From Xanthomonas indica (GTDB taxonomy: Bacteria > Pseudomonadota > Gammaproteobacteria > Xanthomonadales > Xanthomonadaceae): DNA of 64,000 nt. The translations under genes were made by a program, and so were the position numbers. Below, in pieces: positions 26,247 to 34,408 of the stretch. Every line of letters starts with the position of its first letter. The stretch's first letter is position 1. The stretch is taken from assembly GCF_040529045.1 (NCBI RefSeq), contig NZ_CP131914.1, positions 2,464,501 through 2,528,500 on the forward strand, written 5' to 3'. The notes below the pieces were generated by a model. The model worked only from the letters and a program-made list of their open reading frames with translations, did not search any database and was not told where the DNA came from.

Positions 26247-26599
26247 CGGTCTCTCCTGCCTGGGGACCGCCACCATGCGCGCCGTGGCGCGGCATGGAGC
26301 GAATCGACCTGGGTAGCGGCGCCGCCATCGCGACGCCGGCGTAGGGGCGCGCATCGGCACCCGAGCGCCAGCATCGCGGCGATACCGCGAAGGGATTGCG
26401 AAGAGATCGCGAAGGCAGGGTGTCGAGGCAGTGATGCGGTCAGACGGATTCTGGGGACCGGAACGGCGCACATGCGTGGCGTCGAGCGCATCTGCAGGAG
26501 CGGTCACCGCCGCGACAGGCATCGATCGCGCCTGTCGCGGCGGACGCCGTGCCACGCGCCGTGGCGATGGCAGCACATGCGTGTGCCACCGTGCGGGCG
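26247..26599. repeat. Intergenic region with a divergent REP-like hairpin
   Basis: 353 bp holding the promoter region of paoABC and the 3' side of the TonB receptor gene. At 26508-26542 there is a perfect 13-bp stem CGCCGCGACAGGC / GCCTGTCGCGGCG with a 9-nt loop. Its left flank CAGGAGCGGTCACCGCCGCGAC is an eroded version of the window's REP family. No gene was recognised in this stretch. Confidence 0.6.
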
Positions 26600-28990
26600 C
26601 TACCAGCGGTACGCCACCGACAGCTGGTACTGGCGGCCGGCGATCGGGCGGCCCATGAACACGCCCCCGGTGGCCGCACCGGGCACACGCACATTGCCCT
26701 CGGTCAGGCCCAGGGTGTCGGTCACGTTGCTGCCGCTGACGGTGAACTCCCAGTGCTCGCCGCTGTGCAGGCTGGCGCCGAGATCGAGCATGTCGTAGGA
26801 CGGAAGGCGCTGGCTGTTGGCCAGGTCGGCGTAGCGCTCGCCGATGTAGGAGTAGGTGGCGAACACGCGCAGATCGCCGAACGGCAGCATCCAGTAGTAG
26901 CTCGGCGTCAGCCGGAACTGGCGCTTGGGCTGGCGCATGACCTGGTTGCCGGTGTACTCGCGGTAGTTGCGGTATTTCGCATCCAGCCACACGCCGGTGC
27001 CGGCCAGCTCGAAGCCGCCGAACGGGCGGATCGCGCCTTCCACCTCCAGGCCGTAGGCGCGCGAATCGCCGACCGTGGTGAAGTTGCTGCCGTTGGCCAG
27101 GAAGGCCTGGAACGGCGAATTCTTGAAGGTGTTGTAGAACGCGGTCAGGTACAGATCGTAATTGGCCGCACCCGACTTCAATCCCAGTTCGTACTGCCGG
27201 ATGTCCTGCACCTTGGTCTGTCTATCGCGCAGGTTGTCGAAGCCGGGGAACTTGACCCCGGAATTGACGCGCGCGAATACGCTGTTGTGCGCGTCGAGCT
27301 TGACGTTCAATCCGGCGGTCCACGACAGCGCATTGTCGTCCTGGTCGATGCGCCGCGCGCTCGGCAGCGAGATCGAAGTGGCGTTGTCGTACAGCGTGGC
27401 CGGATTGCCGTCCAGGTCCACGGTGGCGGTGTCGTGCACGGTGCCGGTGACATGCTGACGCTCGTAGCGCACACCCAGGTCCAGGCGCAGGCGCTCGTCC
27501 AGTTCCCATTCGTCGGCGACGAACACCGCGGCGTTCTCGCCTTCGTAGTGCGCCCGCAGGGCCAGGAAGGCGGTGCTGGTGAAGCCGTCGCGGGTGGGCT
27601 GGCGGCCGTCGTCCAGCGTCACGTCGATGCGCCGCGCATGGTTGCGCGCGGTCAGCAGCATGGTGTTGCCGAGGTACCAGGTGTCGTTGGAGGTATACCT
27701 GGCGTAGTAGCTGCCTACGGTGAGGGTGTTGCCGGCGAACAGCGTGCGGCTCAGGCGCAGGTCGTTGGTGAAGGAGTTCAGGCGCTTGTCCACCGACCAC
27801 CAGCCGGCTTCCAGCACCTGCTGGTTCGGATCGACCGCACCGCCGCCATTGGTGTAGCGCGCGCTGCCGGTACTGCCGTAGCCGGCGATGAAGTCGCCCA
27901 GTCGCTGCGGCGCGTCGCCGGTGAACAGCGCATAGGTCGGCGCGGTACCGCCCATCACGTTGAAGCGGTCGGCGATGGTCCAGTCGCCCAGCTGCCAGTT
28001 CAGCTCGCCGCCGAACACGTCGATGTTGACGCCGCGGCCGTCTCCCAGGTCGCGCCGGATGGTCTGGCCGTTCGGGCCGACCGGCAGGGTGACGTTGCGG
28101 AAATCGTCGCTCAGCAGCGTGCCGCGCTGCGCATTGAGGCCGGGAAAGCTGGACAGGTCGCGGCCGTTGTTGCGCGACAACAGCGGGATCGCGGTGTAGA
28201 AGGCGTTGTTGTCGTCGGTGTGGCGCGCATAGAACGACAGTTCGCCGCTGTCCCAGCGCTTGCTCAGGGTGGCGCTGAACTGGCCGCCCTTGTCGGCGGG
28301 GAACTGCGGGTCGCGCACGCCGTCGGTCTCGCGGAAGAAACCCCCGACGCTGTAGTACCAGCCATTGCCCATCGGCCCGCTGTCGAACAGATCGATGCGG
28401 CGCAGGGCGTCGCTGCCGCCGGTGAGGCGCACGCTGCCTTCCGGCTCGTCCTGGCCCTTCTTCTGGATGAAGTTGACGGTGATGCCGGCCTGGCCGTTGG
28501 AGAAGATCGGACTGGAGCCGCCGCGCAGCACCTCCATGCGTTCGATGGTGTCGTCGGTGCGGAACAGCGTGGAGTTTTCCAGGAACGACAGGGTCGGCGG
28601 CGGGAACAGCGGTGCGCCGTCGAGCTGGAAGGTGACGAACGGCGCATCGCCTTCGGACGGCATGCCGCGCACGAAGATGTTGGCGCCGGTGCCGCCGCCG
28701 CTGGGTTCGGCCCACACCCCGGGCACGATCTTCAGCAGGTCGGCGCTGCTCTGTGGCACCGCCTGCTGGATCTGTTCGGGCGTGGCGGTGGTGATCGAGA
28801 AGCTCGCATCGCGCTTGCGCAGGCCGCTGAAGCGCGCAGTGCCGCTGACGACCACGGCATCCAGGGTGGTGGCGTCGGGTTGCGCGGCAGGCGCAGCGGG
28901 GGCACCGGCGGTCTGCGCCAGCGCGGGGGGCGCGAGCAGGGCGGCGGCGACGGACAGGGGCAGCAGCTGGCGGAGCGGGGCAAATTGCAT
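26600..28990 (-). CDS. TonB-dependent outer membrane receptor
   Basis: A 796-aa outer-membrane beta-barrel receptor that takes up a bulky ligand using TonB energy. The signal peptide is [21 protein letters not shown]. The TonB box lies in DAVVVSGT. The plug domain follows with [33 protein letters not shown] and [20 protein letters not shown]. The barrel ends with aromatic YQLSVAYRW. The ATG at 28990 is preceded by GGAGAG. The ligand cannot be told from sequence alone; the family covers siderophores, vitamin B12 and plant-derived carbohydrates in xanthomonads. It lies downstream of the pao promoter region on the same strand, with no direct link shown. Confidence 0.92.
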   Translation of the reverse strand: MQFAPLRQLLPLSVAAALLAPPALAQTAGAPAAPAAQPDATTLDAVVVSGTARFSGLRKRDASFSITTATPEQIQQAVPQSSADLLKIVPGVWAEPSGGGTGANIFVRGMPSEGDAPFVTFQLDGAPLFPPPTLSFLENSTLFRTDDTIERMEVLRGGSSPIFSNGQAGITVNFIQKKGQDEPEGSVRLTGGSDALRRIDLFDSGPMGNGWYYSVGGFFRETDGVRDPQFPADKGGQFSATLSKRWDSGELSFYARHTDDNNAFYTAIPLLSRNNGRDLSSFPGLNAQRGTLLSDDFRNVTLPVGPNGQTIRRDLGDGRGVNIDVFGGELNWQLGDWTIADRFNVMGGTAPTYALFTGDAPQRLGDFIAGYGSTGSARYTNGGGAVDPNQQVLEAGWWSVDKRLNSFTNDLRLSRTLFAGNTLTVGSYYARYTSNDTWYLGNTMLLTARNHARRIDVTLDDGRQPTRDGFTSTAFLALRAHYEGENAAVFVADEWELDERLRLDLGVRYERQHVTGTVHDTATVDLDGNPATLYDNATSISLPSARRIDQDDNALSWTAGLNVKLDAHNSVFARVNSGVKFPGFDNLRDRQTKVQDIRQYELGLKSGAANYDLYLTAFYNTFKNSPFQAFLANGSNFTTVGDSRAYGLEVEGAIRPFGGFELAGTGVWLDAKYRNYREYTGNQVMRQPKRQFRLTPSYYWMLPFGDLRVFATYSYIGERYADLANSQRLPSYDMLDLGASLHSGEHWEFTVSGSNVTDTLGLTEGNVRVPGAATGGVFMGRPIAGRQYQLSVAYRW

Positions 28991-29345
28991 GAAGAATCTC
29001 TCCTTTCTTCATCCGGAACGGTCGGCCGGCAGGCGGTACGCGCGTGCAGCGCGTGGCCACGTCGCAGCGGCCGCGACGGCGCGAGACAGGGGGCAACGCG
29101 CGGCGCTCTTTGTACCCCCGTCCAGCGAGCGGGCTGTTGTGCAGCGCGGTACGTGCCGGGTTTGCGTGACAGGTTGCCCACGCAGGCCGCCATCGCACGG
29201 CCATGCACGGCCTGCGCTGCGCGATGCGGTGTCGCGCGACCAGGGCAGGCGCGGTGGCGCGGATGCCTCTGGCAGACGCGCCGTCGCCATCGTCGCCACG
29301 CCGCACTTGCTATGGTCGCGCGCGTATTTCCAGGAGCGTCCTGCA
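28991..29345. other. Intergenic region between TonB receptor and SMR gene
   Basis: 355 bp holding the divergent upstream regions of the receptor (minus) and the SMR exporter (plus). GGAGAG at the right distance from 28990 is the receptor's ribosome-binding site and CAGGAG at about 29331 is that of the SMR gene. Several short GC-rich inverted repeats exist, but none matched a known riboswitch consensus. Confidence 0.4.
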
Positions 29346-29678
29346 ATGAAGAACTGGTTGTTCCTGCTGGTGGCCATCCTCGCCGAGGTGGTCGCGACCT
29401 CGGCGCTGAAGGCCAGCGAGGGCTTCACCCGGCTGTGGCCGACGCTGCTGGCGCTGTGCGGCTATGGCATCGCCTTCTACCTGCTGTCGCTGACCCTGCG
29501 CAGCGTGCCGGTGGGCGTGGCCTATGCGCTCTGGTCGGGCATCGGCATCGTGTTGATCTCGCTGCTGGCGTGGTGGCGGTTCGGCCAGGCGCTGGATCCG
29601 CCGGCGATCGTCGGCATGGCGCTGATCGTCGCTGGCGTGGTGGTGATCAACGTGTTCTCGCGCAGCGCGCCGCATTAG
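29346..29678 (+). CDS. SMR-family multidrug efflux transporter (EmrE/QacE type)
   Basis: A 110-aa four-helix proton antiporter that works as a dimer in the inner membrane to expel cationic drugs or similar compounds. The key membrane glutamate is in [22 protein letters not shown] (Glu at residue 14), and the second family motif is [25 protein letters not shown]. The latter motif points to the EmrE/QacE drug-exporting branch rather than the Gdx guanidinium branch, though the split cannot be certain from one sequence. The start ATG at 29346 has CAGGAG upstream. Confidence 0.92.
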   Translation: MKNWLFLLVAILAEVVATSALKASEGFTRLWPTLLALCGYGIAFYLLSLTLRSVPVGVAYALWSGIGIVLISLLAWWRFGQALDPPAIVGMALIVAGVVVINVFSRSAPH

Positions 29679-29680
29679 CC

Positions 29681-29712
29681 AAAGAAAAGGCCGCCCGAAG
29701 GCGGCCTCCTCA
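29681..29712 (-). terminator. Rho-independent terminator of the ZnuD-like receptor
   Basis: On the minus strand GGCCGCC, tetraloop TTCG, GGCGGCC, then TTTTCTTT. It lies 22 bp beyond the receptor stop. The plus-strand reading from the SMR gene has a poorer T-run (CCTCCTC), so the main use is probably for the receptor. Confidence 0.8.
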
Positions 29713-29733
29713 CGCTGCGGCGAGCGCGCCCGG

Positions 29734-31812
29734 TCAGAAGAACAGGCGCACGCCGAACGAGGCGCTGCGGCCGGGCAGCATGACGTCGTCCTTGAGGAAC
29801 GAGGTGTGCACGCGCGCATCCTGGTTGGTCAGGTTGTTGCCGTCCAGGAACACTTCCCAGGCGGTGCTGCCGCTGTCGATGTGATAGGCCAGGTGCGCAT
29901 CGACCAGGGTGTAGCCGGCGGTCGGGGTCTCGTTGACCGCCACCTTGTCCTGCTTCTGGTAGCGGGTGGCGCCCAGCGCGGCGCGCCAGTTGCTGGCGTC
30001 CCAGCGCAGCTGCGCGCCGTAGCGCGCCGGCGCGATGCGCGGCAGGTTGCCGCCGTCCTTTAGCCGCGCACGCACGGTGTCGCCGAACACGCGCAGGTCC
30101 CAGGCGCCGCTGTCGTTGTTGGCCAGGTGGAAGGTGGCTTCGCCCTCGAAGCCGTGGAAGATCGCATCGGCCTGGGTCCACTGGCGGATCGGCAGGAAGT
30201 CGTTGTCTTCCTCGTGGTACCACTGGCCGCCGGTGTCGACGATGTAGATGAAGTCGTCGTAGCGGTTGTAGTAGCCGGCCACCTTGGCGTCGACCCAGTC
30301 GTTCTTGAAGATCAGGCCCAGTTCGGCCTGGTTGGCCTTCTCGGTCTTCAGGTCGGGGTTGCCGATCTCGTAGGCGAGGGTGGCGATGTGCGGGCCGTTG
30401 GCGAACAGTTCTTCCTCGGCCGGGGCGCGCTCGGCGTGGTCGAGGTTGGCGGTCAGGCGCCACTGGTCGTTGAAGCGGAAGCCGCCGCTGAGCGACAGGC
30501 TCTTCGGGGTGAAGTCGCGGTCCACGCCGGTGTCGGTCTCGTACTTGGTCTTGTCCACGCGTGCGCCGACCTCGGCCTGCACGCGGTCCCAGCTGTTGCG
30601 CGCCAGCGCGAACACGCCGAGGGCGCGGGTGTCGGTCTTCGGCACGAAGGCTTCTTCGCCGATGGCCTGGAAGGTGGAATCGCTGCCCTGCACGCCGACC
30701 GCGGTCTGCCAGCCGCCGCCCAAACCGAAGGAGGCCTCCACGCGGCCTTCGTTGGCGCGCTTGTCGAACTTGGTGCCCACTTCCGCGCCTTCGAACTCGG
30801 TGTGGGTGTAGGCGGTGTGGCCGAAGCTGTAGTGCAGCGCGCTGCCGTCGCCCCACGGGTCGTTCAGCGCGCCCTTGAGCTCGAAACGGTCCTGGTGCAG
30901 CTGCAGCGACACGCCGCGCTCGCCGGCAGCCGGGTCGCCGGGTTCGCCCGGGTTGCCGTAGTTGTCGCGGAAGCGCGAGATTGACACGCCGACGAAGCCC
31001 CAGTCGCCGGCCAGCGAGCTGCCGATCGAGCCGACCTTGGACTTGACGAACGAGTTGAGCTGCGGGCCCTGCGGCGTGTCGTAGTCCTTCAGGTTGCGAT
31101 ACACGCCATCGGCGTGGATCGACAGGCCGCTGCCGTTGCCGGCATCGACGCGGAACATGTCGGTGTTGCCGCTCTTGTCGCCGCCTTCCCAGCGCGCTTC
31201 GGCACGGCCGTGCACGCCGTCGACCGGGGTCTCGGCGATGCGCCCGTCGACCACGTTGACCACGCCGCCGATGGCGCCGGAGCCGTACAGGAGGGTGGAC
31301 GGACCCTTCAGCACCTCGATCTGGTCGGCCAGGAACGGCTCCACTGCCGGCGAATGGTCCTGGCTGACCGTGGACACGTCCTGCGAGGACAGGCCGTCGT
31401 TGAGCACCGCCACGCGCGGGCCGTCGAGGCCGCGGATGATCGGCCGGCCCACGCCGGGGCCGAAGTTGGAGCTCTGCACGCCCGGCAGGCTGGCCACGGT
31501 CTCGCCGATGCTGGCGCCGCGGTTTTCGTCCAGGCGCTCGCCGGCCAGCACGTCCACCGGCTGGCTCAGCGCGCCGGCCGCATCGCGCAGCGGGCTGGCG
31601 GTGACGACGACCTGGTCCATGTCCTTCACGTGCCGGTCCTGCCTGTGGCCCGCGCCGTGGCGACTGTCGCTGGCCGGCGGCGTGGCGTCGGCCGCGGCGG
31701 TCGCCGTGGTGGGATCGGCGGCCAGGGCCAGCGACGGGTTCAACAGGCCAAGCAGGGCCAGGGACAGGGCGGAACGGCGGAGCAGGGCGGGACGGTGAGA
31801 GGGCATGGGCAT
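29734..31812 (-). CDS. TonB-dependent receptor, ZnuD-like (probable zinc receptor)
   Basis: A 692-aa outer-membrane receptor. The signal peptide is RSALSLALLGLLNPSLALA. A His-rich stretch follows (SRHGAGHRQDRHVKD), then the TonB box DQVVVTASP and the plug with SLPGVQSSNFGPGVGRPIIRGLDGPRVAVLNDG and IEVLKGPSTLLYGSGAIGG. The barrel includes GQWYHEEDNDFLPI and ends in FGVRLFF. The His-rich N-terminus, the ZnuD/NMB0964-like plug and the divergent MerC neighbour across an AT-rich palindrome suggest zinc uptake under Zur control; this is inference. The start at 31812 (MPMPSHRP) has no strong Shine-Dalgarno, and Met at 31806 is an alternative. Confidence 0.88.
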   Translation of the reverse strand: MPMPSHRPALLRRSALSLALLGLLNPSLALAADPTTATAAADATPPASDSRHGAGHRQDRHVKDMDQVVVTASPLRDAAGALSQPVDVLAGERLDENRGASIGETVASLPGVQSSNFGPGVGRPIIRGLDGPRVAVLNDGLSSQDVSTVSQDHSPAVEPFLADQIEVLKGPSTLLYGSGAIGGVVNVVDGRIAETPVDGVHGRAEARWEGGDKSGNTDMFRVDAGNGSGLSIHADGVYRNLKDYDTPQGPQLNSFVKSKVGSIGSSLAGDWGFVGVSISRFRDNYGNPGEPGDPAAGERGVSLQLHQDRFELKGALNDPWGDGSALHYSFGHTAYTHTEFEGAEVGTKFDKRANEGRVEASFGLGGGWQTAVGVQGSDSTFQAIGEEAFVPKTDTRALGVFALARNSWDRVQAEVGARVDKTKYETDTGVDRDFTPKSLSLSGGFRFNDQWRLTANLDHAERAPAEEELFANGPHIATLAYEIGNPDLKTEKANQAELGLIFKNDWVDAKVAGYYNRYDDFIYIVDTGGQWYHEEDNDFLPIRQWTQADAIFHGFEGEATFHLANNDSGAWDLRVFGDTVRARLKDGGNLPRIAPARYGAQLRWDASNWRAALGATRYQKQDKVAVNETPTAGYTLVDAHLAYHIDSGSTAWEVFLDGNNLTNQDARVHTSFLKDDVMLPGRSASFGVRLFF

Positions 31813-31914
31813 TCCATCAGGAGGGACAGTCGGGGCGACGTGCGCGCTGCCGACACCGCACAGCGGCGGTGGACGGTCGGGGAAGGGGCACGGGACGCGC
31901 TGGTCGCCGGCGGC

Positions 31915-31943
31915 CGAATGTTATATTATTCCGTAACACTTTC
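31915..31943. promoter_or_regulatory. Zur-like AT-rich palindrome between receptor and MerC genes
   Basis: GAATGTTATATTATTCCGTAACACTTTC, written here as the half-sites GAATGTTAT and GTAACACTTTC around TATTATTCC. It resembles the gamma-proteobacterial Zur box (arms GAAATGTTAT and ATAACATTTC) and is strongly AT-rich in an otherwise GC-rich region. It ends 18 bp before the MerC ATG and lies about 100 bp from the receptor start, so one bound repressor could block both. Confidence 0.6.
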
Positions 31944-31960
31944 AACCCGTGCCGCTCGTC

Positions 31961-32374
31961 ATGTCCTCACCGTTCGATCTGCGCGCCACGCTCGACCGCC
32001 TCGGCGCCACCGGTTCGCTGCTGTGCGCGGTGCATTGCGCGGTGCTGCCGCTGGCGCTGGCGGTGCTGCCGTCGCTGGGTCTGGCGATGTGGCTGGGCGA
32101 GGGCGTGGAGCGCAGCCTGGTGCTGTTCGTGACCTGCCTGGGGCTGTTCAGTCTGGTGCTCGGTTATCGCCGGCACCGCGCCTGGCAGGCGCTGGGCCTG
32201 CTGGTGCTCGGCCTGCTGGCGCTGTGGGCCGGCCTGTTGGTGCCGGCGCTGCACCACGCGGTGGCGCCGCACGCGGCGATCATGACCTTCGGCGGCACCC
32301 TGGTCGGCCTTGCCCACCTGCTCAACCTGCGCCTCAATCACGGCCACGTGCACGACGCAAGCTGCGCCCACTGA
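31961..32374 (+). CDS. MerC-domain membrane protein
   Basis: A 137-aa inner-membrane protein of the MerC mercury-resistance transporter fold, with four predicted helices. The first (LGATGSLLCAVHCAVLPLALAVLPSLG) carries the metal-binding CAVHC pair of cysteines, and the C-terminus is His/Cys-rich (NHGHVHDASCAH). There are no mer genes nearby, so another divalent metal is likely, and the Zur-like box in front of it suggests zinc. ATG at 31961 was chosen over an in-frame GTG at 31949 because it starts MSSPFDLRATLDRLG. Terminated by the hairpin at 32432. Confidence 0.82.
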   Translation: MSSPFDLRATLDRLGATGSLLCAVHCAVLPLALAVLPSLGLAMWLGEGVERSLVLFVTCLGLFSLVLGYRRHRAWQALGLLVLGLLALWAGLLVPALHHAVAPHAAIMTFGGTLVGLAHLLNLRLNHGHVHDASCAH

Positions 32375-32431
32375 GCGCACGTGGTAGGCTTGCCGCCCTT
32401 GCGCGAGGGCGCCGACCGCGTTGGCCTCGCC

Positions 32432-32458
32432 AAACCCCGTGCGTCGCGCGGGGGTTTT
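32432..32458 (+). terminator. Hairpin terminator between MerC and THX genes
   Basis: AAACCCCGTGCG, loop TCG, CGCGGGGGTTTT followed by CG. It lies 58 bp after the MerC stop and just upstream of the THX ribosome-binding site (CAGGAG at 32471), so it may also act as an attenuator-like element for THX. Confidence 0.65.
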
Positions 32459-32485
32459 CGCACATACATTCAGGAGTCGATGAGC

Positions 32486-32671
32486 ATGGGTAAGGGTGAC
32501 CGCAAGACCGCCAAGGGCAAGCGCTATAACGCCAGCTACGGCAATGCGCGCTCGCACAGCGTGAGCAAGGTGGCCGTGGGCGCTGGTGCGCCGGTCGCGA
32601 AGAAGTCGGTGGTCAAGGCGCCTGCGGCCAAGAAGGCCGTGGCCAAGAAGACGGTCGCCAAGGCCGGCTGA
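32486..32671 (+). CDS. 30S ribosomal protein THX
   Basis: A 61-aa small basic ribosomal protein. The first half, MGKGDRKTAKGKRYNASYGNARSHS, matches THX (bTHX/S31e), which sits at the top of the 30S head. The tail is a low-complexity Ala/Lys/Val segment (VAKKSVVKAPAAKKAVAKKTVAKAG), an extension seen in xanthomonads and absent from the 26-residue Thermus protein. CAGGAG is 9 nt before the chosen ATG at 32486; an ATG two codons upstream (32480) is closer to the Shine-Dalgarno but would add Met-Ser before the conserved start. It is followed by a strong terminator. Confidence 0.9.
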   Translation: MGKGDRKTAKGKRYNASYGNARSHSVSKVAVGAGAPVAKKSVVKAPAAKKAVAKKTVAKAG

Positions 32672-32692
32672 GCCAGCCACCGGTTGCGACGA

Positions 32693-32721
32693 AGAACGCG
32701 GCGCTTGCGCCGCGTTTTTTT
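32693..32721 (+). terminator. Rho-independent terminator of THX
   Basis: AACGCGGCGC, loop TT, GCGCCGCGTT followed by TTTTTT. Strong GC stem and T-run 24 bp after the THX stop. Confidence 0.9.
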
Positions 32722-32828
32722 ATGTCTGTTTTTTGCTGCCCGGCCGCCGCCAGGCAGCGGCCTTGCGAAAGCGGGAGTGGCGGCGGCGCGCTTGCCGATC
32801 GCGCAAGCGCAGGGGATGCGCCGGCAAT

Positions 32829-34250
32829 CTAGTGTGGGCGTGGCGCGGTCGGGCCCTCGTCGCGGTCGTCGTGGTCGCTGCCGGCCAGATCGGCGACCAG
32901 CGAGGTCGGCGCTTCCTCTTCGGCGGGCGGCGCCGACGCCGGCGGCGGTGCCACCAGCAACAGCTCGGCCAGGCCGCGATAGATCGGCGTGCGGCACACC
33001 AGCGCCGAGGCGCCGCGGGCGATCAGCACCGTGGCCAGGATCGGCAGCAGCATGTCGCTGCTGTCGGTGAGTTCCAGCGAGATCACCGCCGAGGTCAGTG
33101 GCGCCTGGGTCACCCCGGTGAGATAGGCGCACATGCCCAGCAGCACGAAGATGCGCGGGTCCACGCCCGGCATCAGCACGGCCAGGTTGTGGCCGAGCCC
33201 GGCGCCGACCGCCAGCGCCGGCGAGAACAGGCCGCCGGGGATGCCGGCGACGTAGGAGACCAGGTTCGCCAGCAGCTTCATCAGGCCGAACTCGTGGCCG
33301 ACGCTGGCGTGCCCCTGCACCAGGCTGCGCGCCTGCTCGTAGCCGGTGCCGAATGCGCCGGCGCCGAAGATCAGGCCCAGCAGCACCAACGCCAGGCCGC
33401 ACAGCGCGGCCAGCAGCACCGGCTGCCGCCGGCGCAGGTCGCCCAGCCAGCGCGGCCGGCCGGCGGCGCTGGCCAGCACCATGCGCGAGAAGGCGCCGCC
33501 GAGCAGGCCGGCGACCACGCCGCACAGCAGGATCGCCAGCCACGCCTTGCCCAGCGGCAGGCCGGCGGTGGCGACCCGGCCGAAGTAGGTGTAGTCGCCG
33601 AGCAGGCCCAGCGAGATCACGCCGCCGACGATCACCGCGGTCAGCAACGTGCCGGAGAAGTGGTGCTCGAAGCGCCCGCTCAATTCCTCGATGGCGAACA
33701 CCACGCCGGCCAGCGGCGTGTTGAACGCGGCGGCGATGCCGGCGGCGCCGCCGGCCAGCAGGAAATGGCTGGCCTGGCGCGCGTCGCGGAAGCCGAACCA
33801 GCGCCCGAACACGTACATCAGGCTGGCGCCGACGTGCACGGTCGGGCCTTCGCGGCCGATCGAGGCGCCGCCGAACAGGGCCATGGTGGTCAGCATCAGC
33901 TTGCCGGCGGACACGCGCAGCGACAGGTTGGATTGGCGGAAGCCGTCGTCGGTGCGGTCCAGCGCGGCGATCACCTGCGGAATGCCGCTGCCGCGGGTGG
34001 GACGCAGCGCGCCGTTGGTCAGCCAGGCGAGCAGGGCGAACACGCTCGGGGTCAGCAGCAGCGCCCACCACGGCGAATGCGCGGTGATGCGCTGGAACAC
34101 GTGGAAGGCGGCGTCGCTGGCCTTGGCGAAGACGATGGATACCAGTGCCACCGCCACCGCGCCGCCCCACAGCACGGCGCGCTGCTTCCAGCTCTCCTGC
34201 GAGATCAGTTGGCGCAGGCGCGGTGGTTGCGCGGAGTCGGGCGAGTGCAT
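32829..34250 (-). CDS. clcA: ClC-family chloride/proton antiporter
   Basis: A 473-aa multi-pass inner-membrane transporter. All three ClC signature loops are present: TRGSGIPQVI, GGASIGREGPTVHVGA (with the gating glutamate in GREGP), and GIPGGLFSPALAVGAGLGHN. The intracellular proton glutamate region fits VVFAIEELSGRFEHHF. There is no C-terminal CBS pair; instead the tail is a Pro/Ala/acid-rich cytoplasmic stretch. In E. coli ClcA supports extreme acid resistance; the role here may be similar. The ATG at 34250 gives MHSPDSAQPPRLRQL, a short cytoplasmic head. A perfect palindrome (GGCGTCGGCG/CGCCGACGCC, 34282-34301) lies in the leader. Confidence 0.93.
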   Translation of the reverse strand: MHSPDSAQPPRLRQLISQESWKQRAVLWGGAVAVALVSIVFAKASDAAFHVFQRITAHSPWWALLLTPSVFALLAWLTNGALRPTRGSGIPQVIAALDRTDDGFRQSNLSLRVSAGKLMLTTMALFGGASIGREGPTVHVGASLMYVFGRWFGFRDARQASHFLLAGGAAGIAAAFNTPLAGVVFAIEELSGRFEHHFSGTLLTAVIVGGVISLGLLGDYTYFGRVATAGLPLGKAWLAILLCGVVAGLLGGAFSRMVLASAAGRPRWLGDLRRRQPVLLAALCGLALVLLGLIFGAGAFGTGYEQARSLVQGHASVGHEFGLMKLLANLVSYVAGIPGGLFSPALAVGAGLGHNLAVLMPGVDPRIFVLLGMCAYLTGVTQAPLTSAVISLELTDSSDMLLPILATVLIARGASALVCRTPIYRGLAELLLVAPPPASAPPAEEEAPTSLVADLAGSDHDDRDEGPTAPRPH

Positions 34251-34311
34251 GCGGCCATTGTCGCACGCGTTGCCCCGGGCGGGCGTCGGCGCGCCGACGC
34301 CGTTGCCCTGG

Positions 34312-34408
34312 CGCTTAGGGCGAGTCACCCATTCCCGAGTATGCCGCGCCGCGGTTGCGCGCGCCTGTGGCCGCGTCATCGCTCGGGGATGGGTGGCCCG
34401 CCCTAGCG
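34312..34408. repeat. Large inverted repeat overlapping the NPP stop codon
   Basis: The arms 34316-34339 (TAGGGCGAGTCACCCATTCCCGAG) and 34382-34405 match as inverted copies at 21 of 24 positions, the three differences being transitions, with a 42-bp spacer; flanking GCGCT/AGCGC extends the pairing. The stop codon of the phosphodiesterase gene (34403-34405) is inside the right arm. It could act as a transcription-termination or RNA-stability structure, or be an imported small repeat. Confidence 0.75.

Noticed and set aside
28991-29345. Guanidine or other riboswitch before the SMR gene
   Set aside because: No paired ACGR loops or other consensus were visible, and the protein fits the EmrE/QacE branch.
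26549-29884. An open frame of more than 1100 codons opposite the TonB receptor
   Set aside because: The opposite strand encodes a receptor with signal peptide, plug and barrel motifs; this frame gives only low-complexity sequence.
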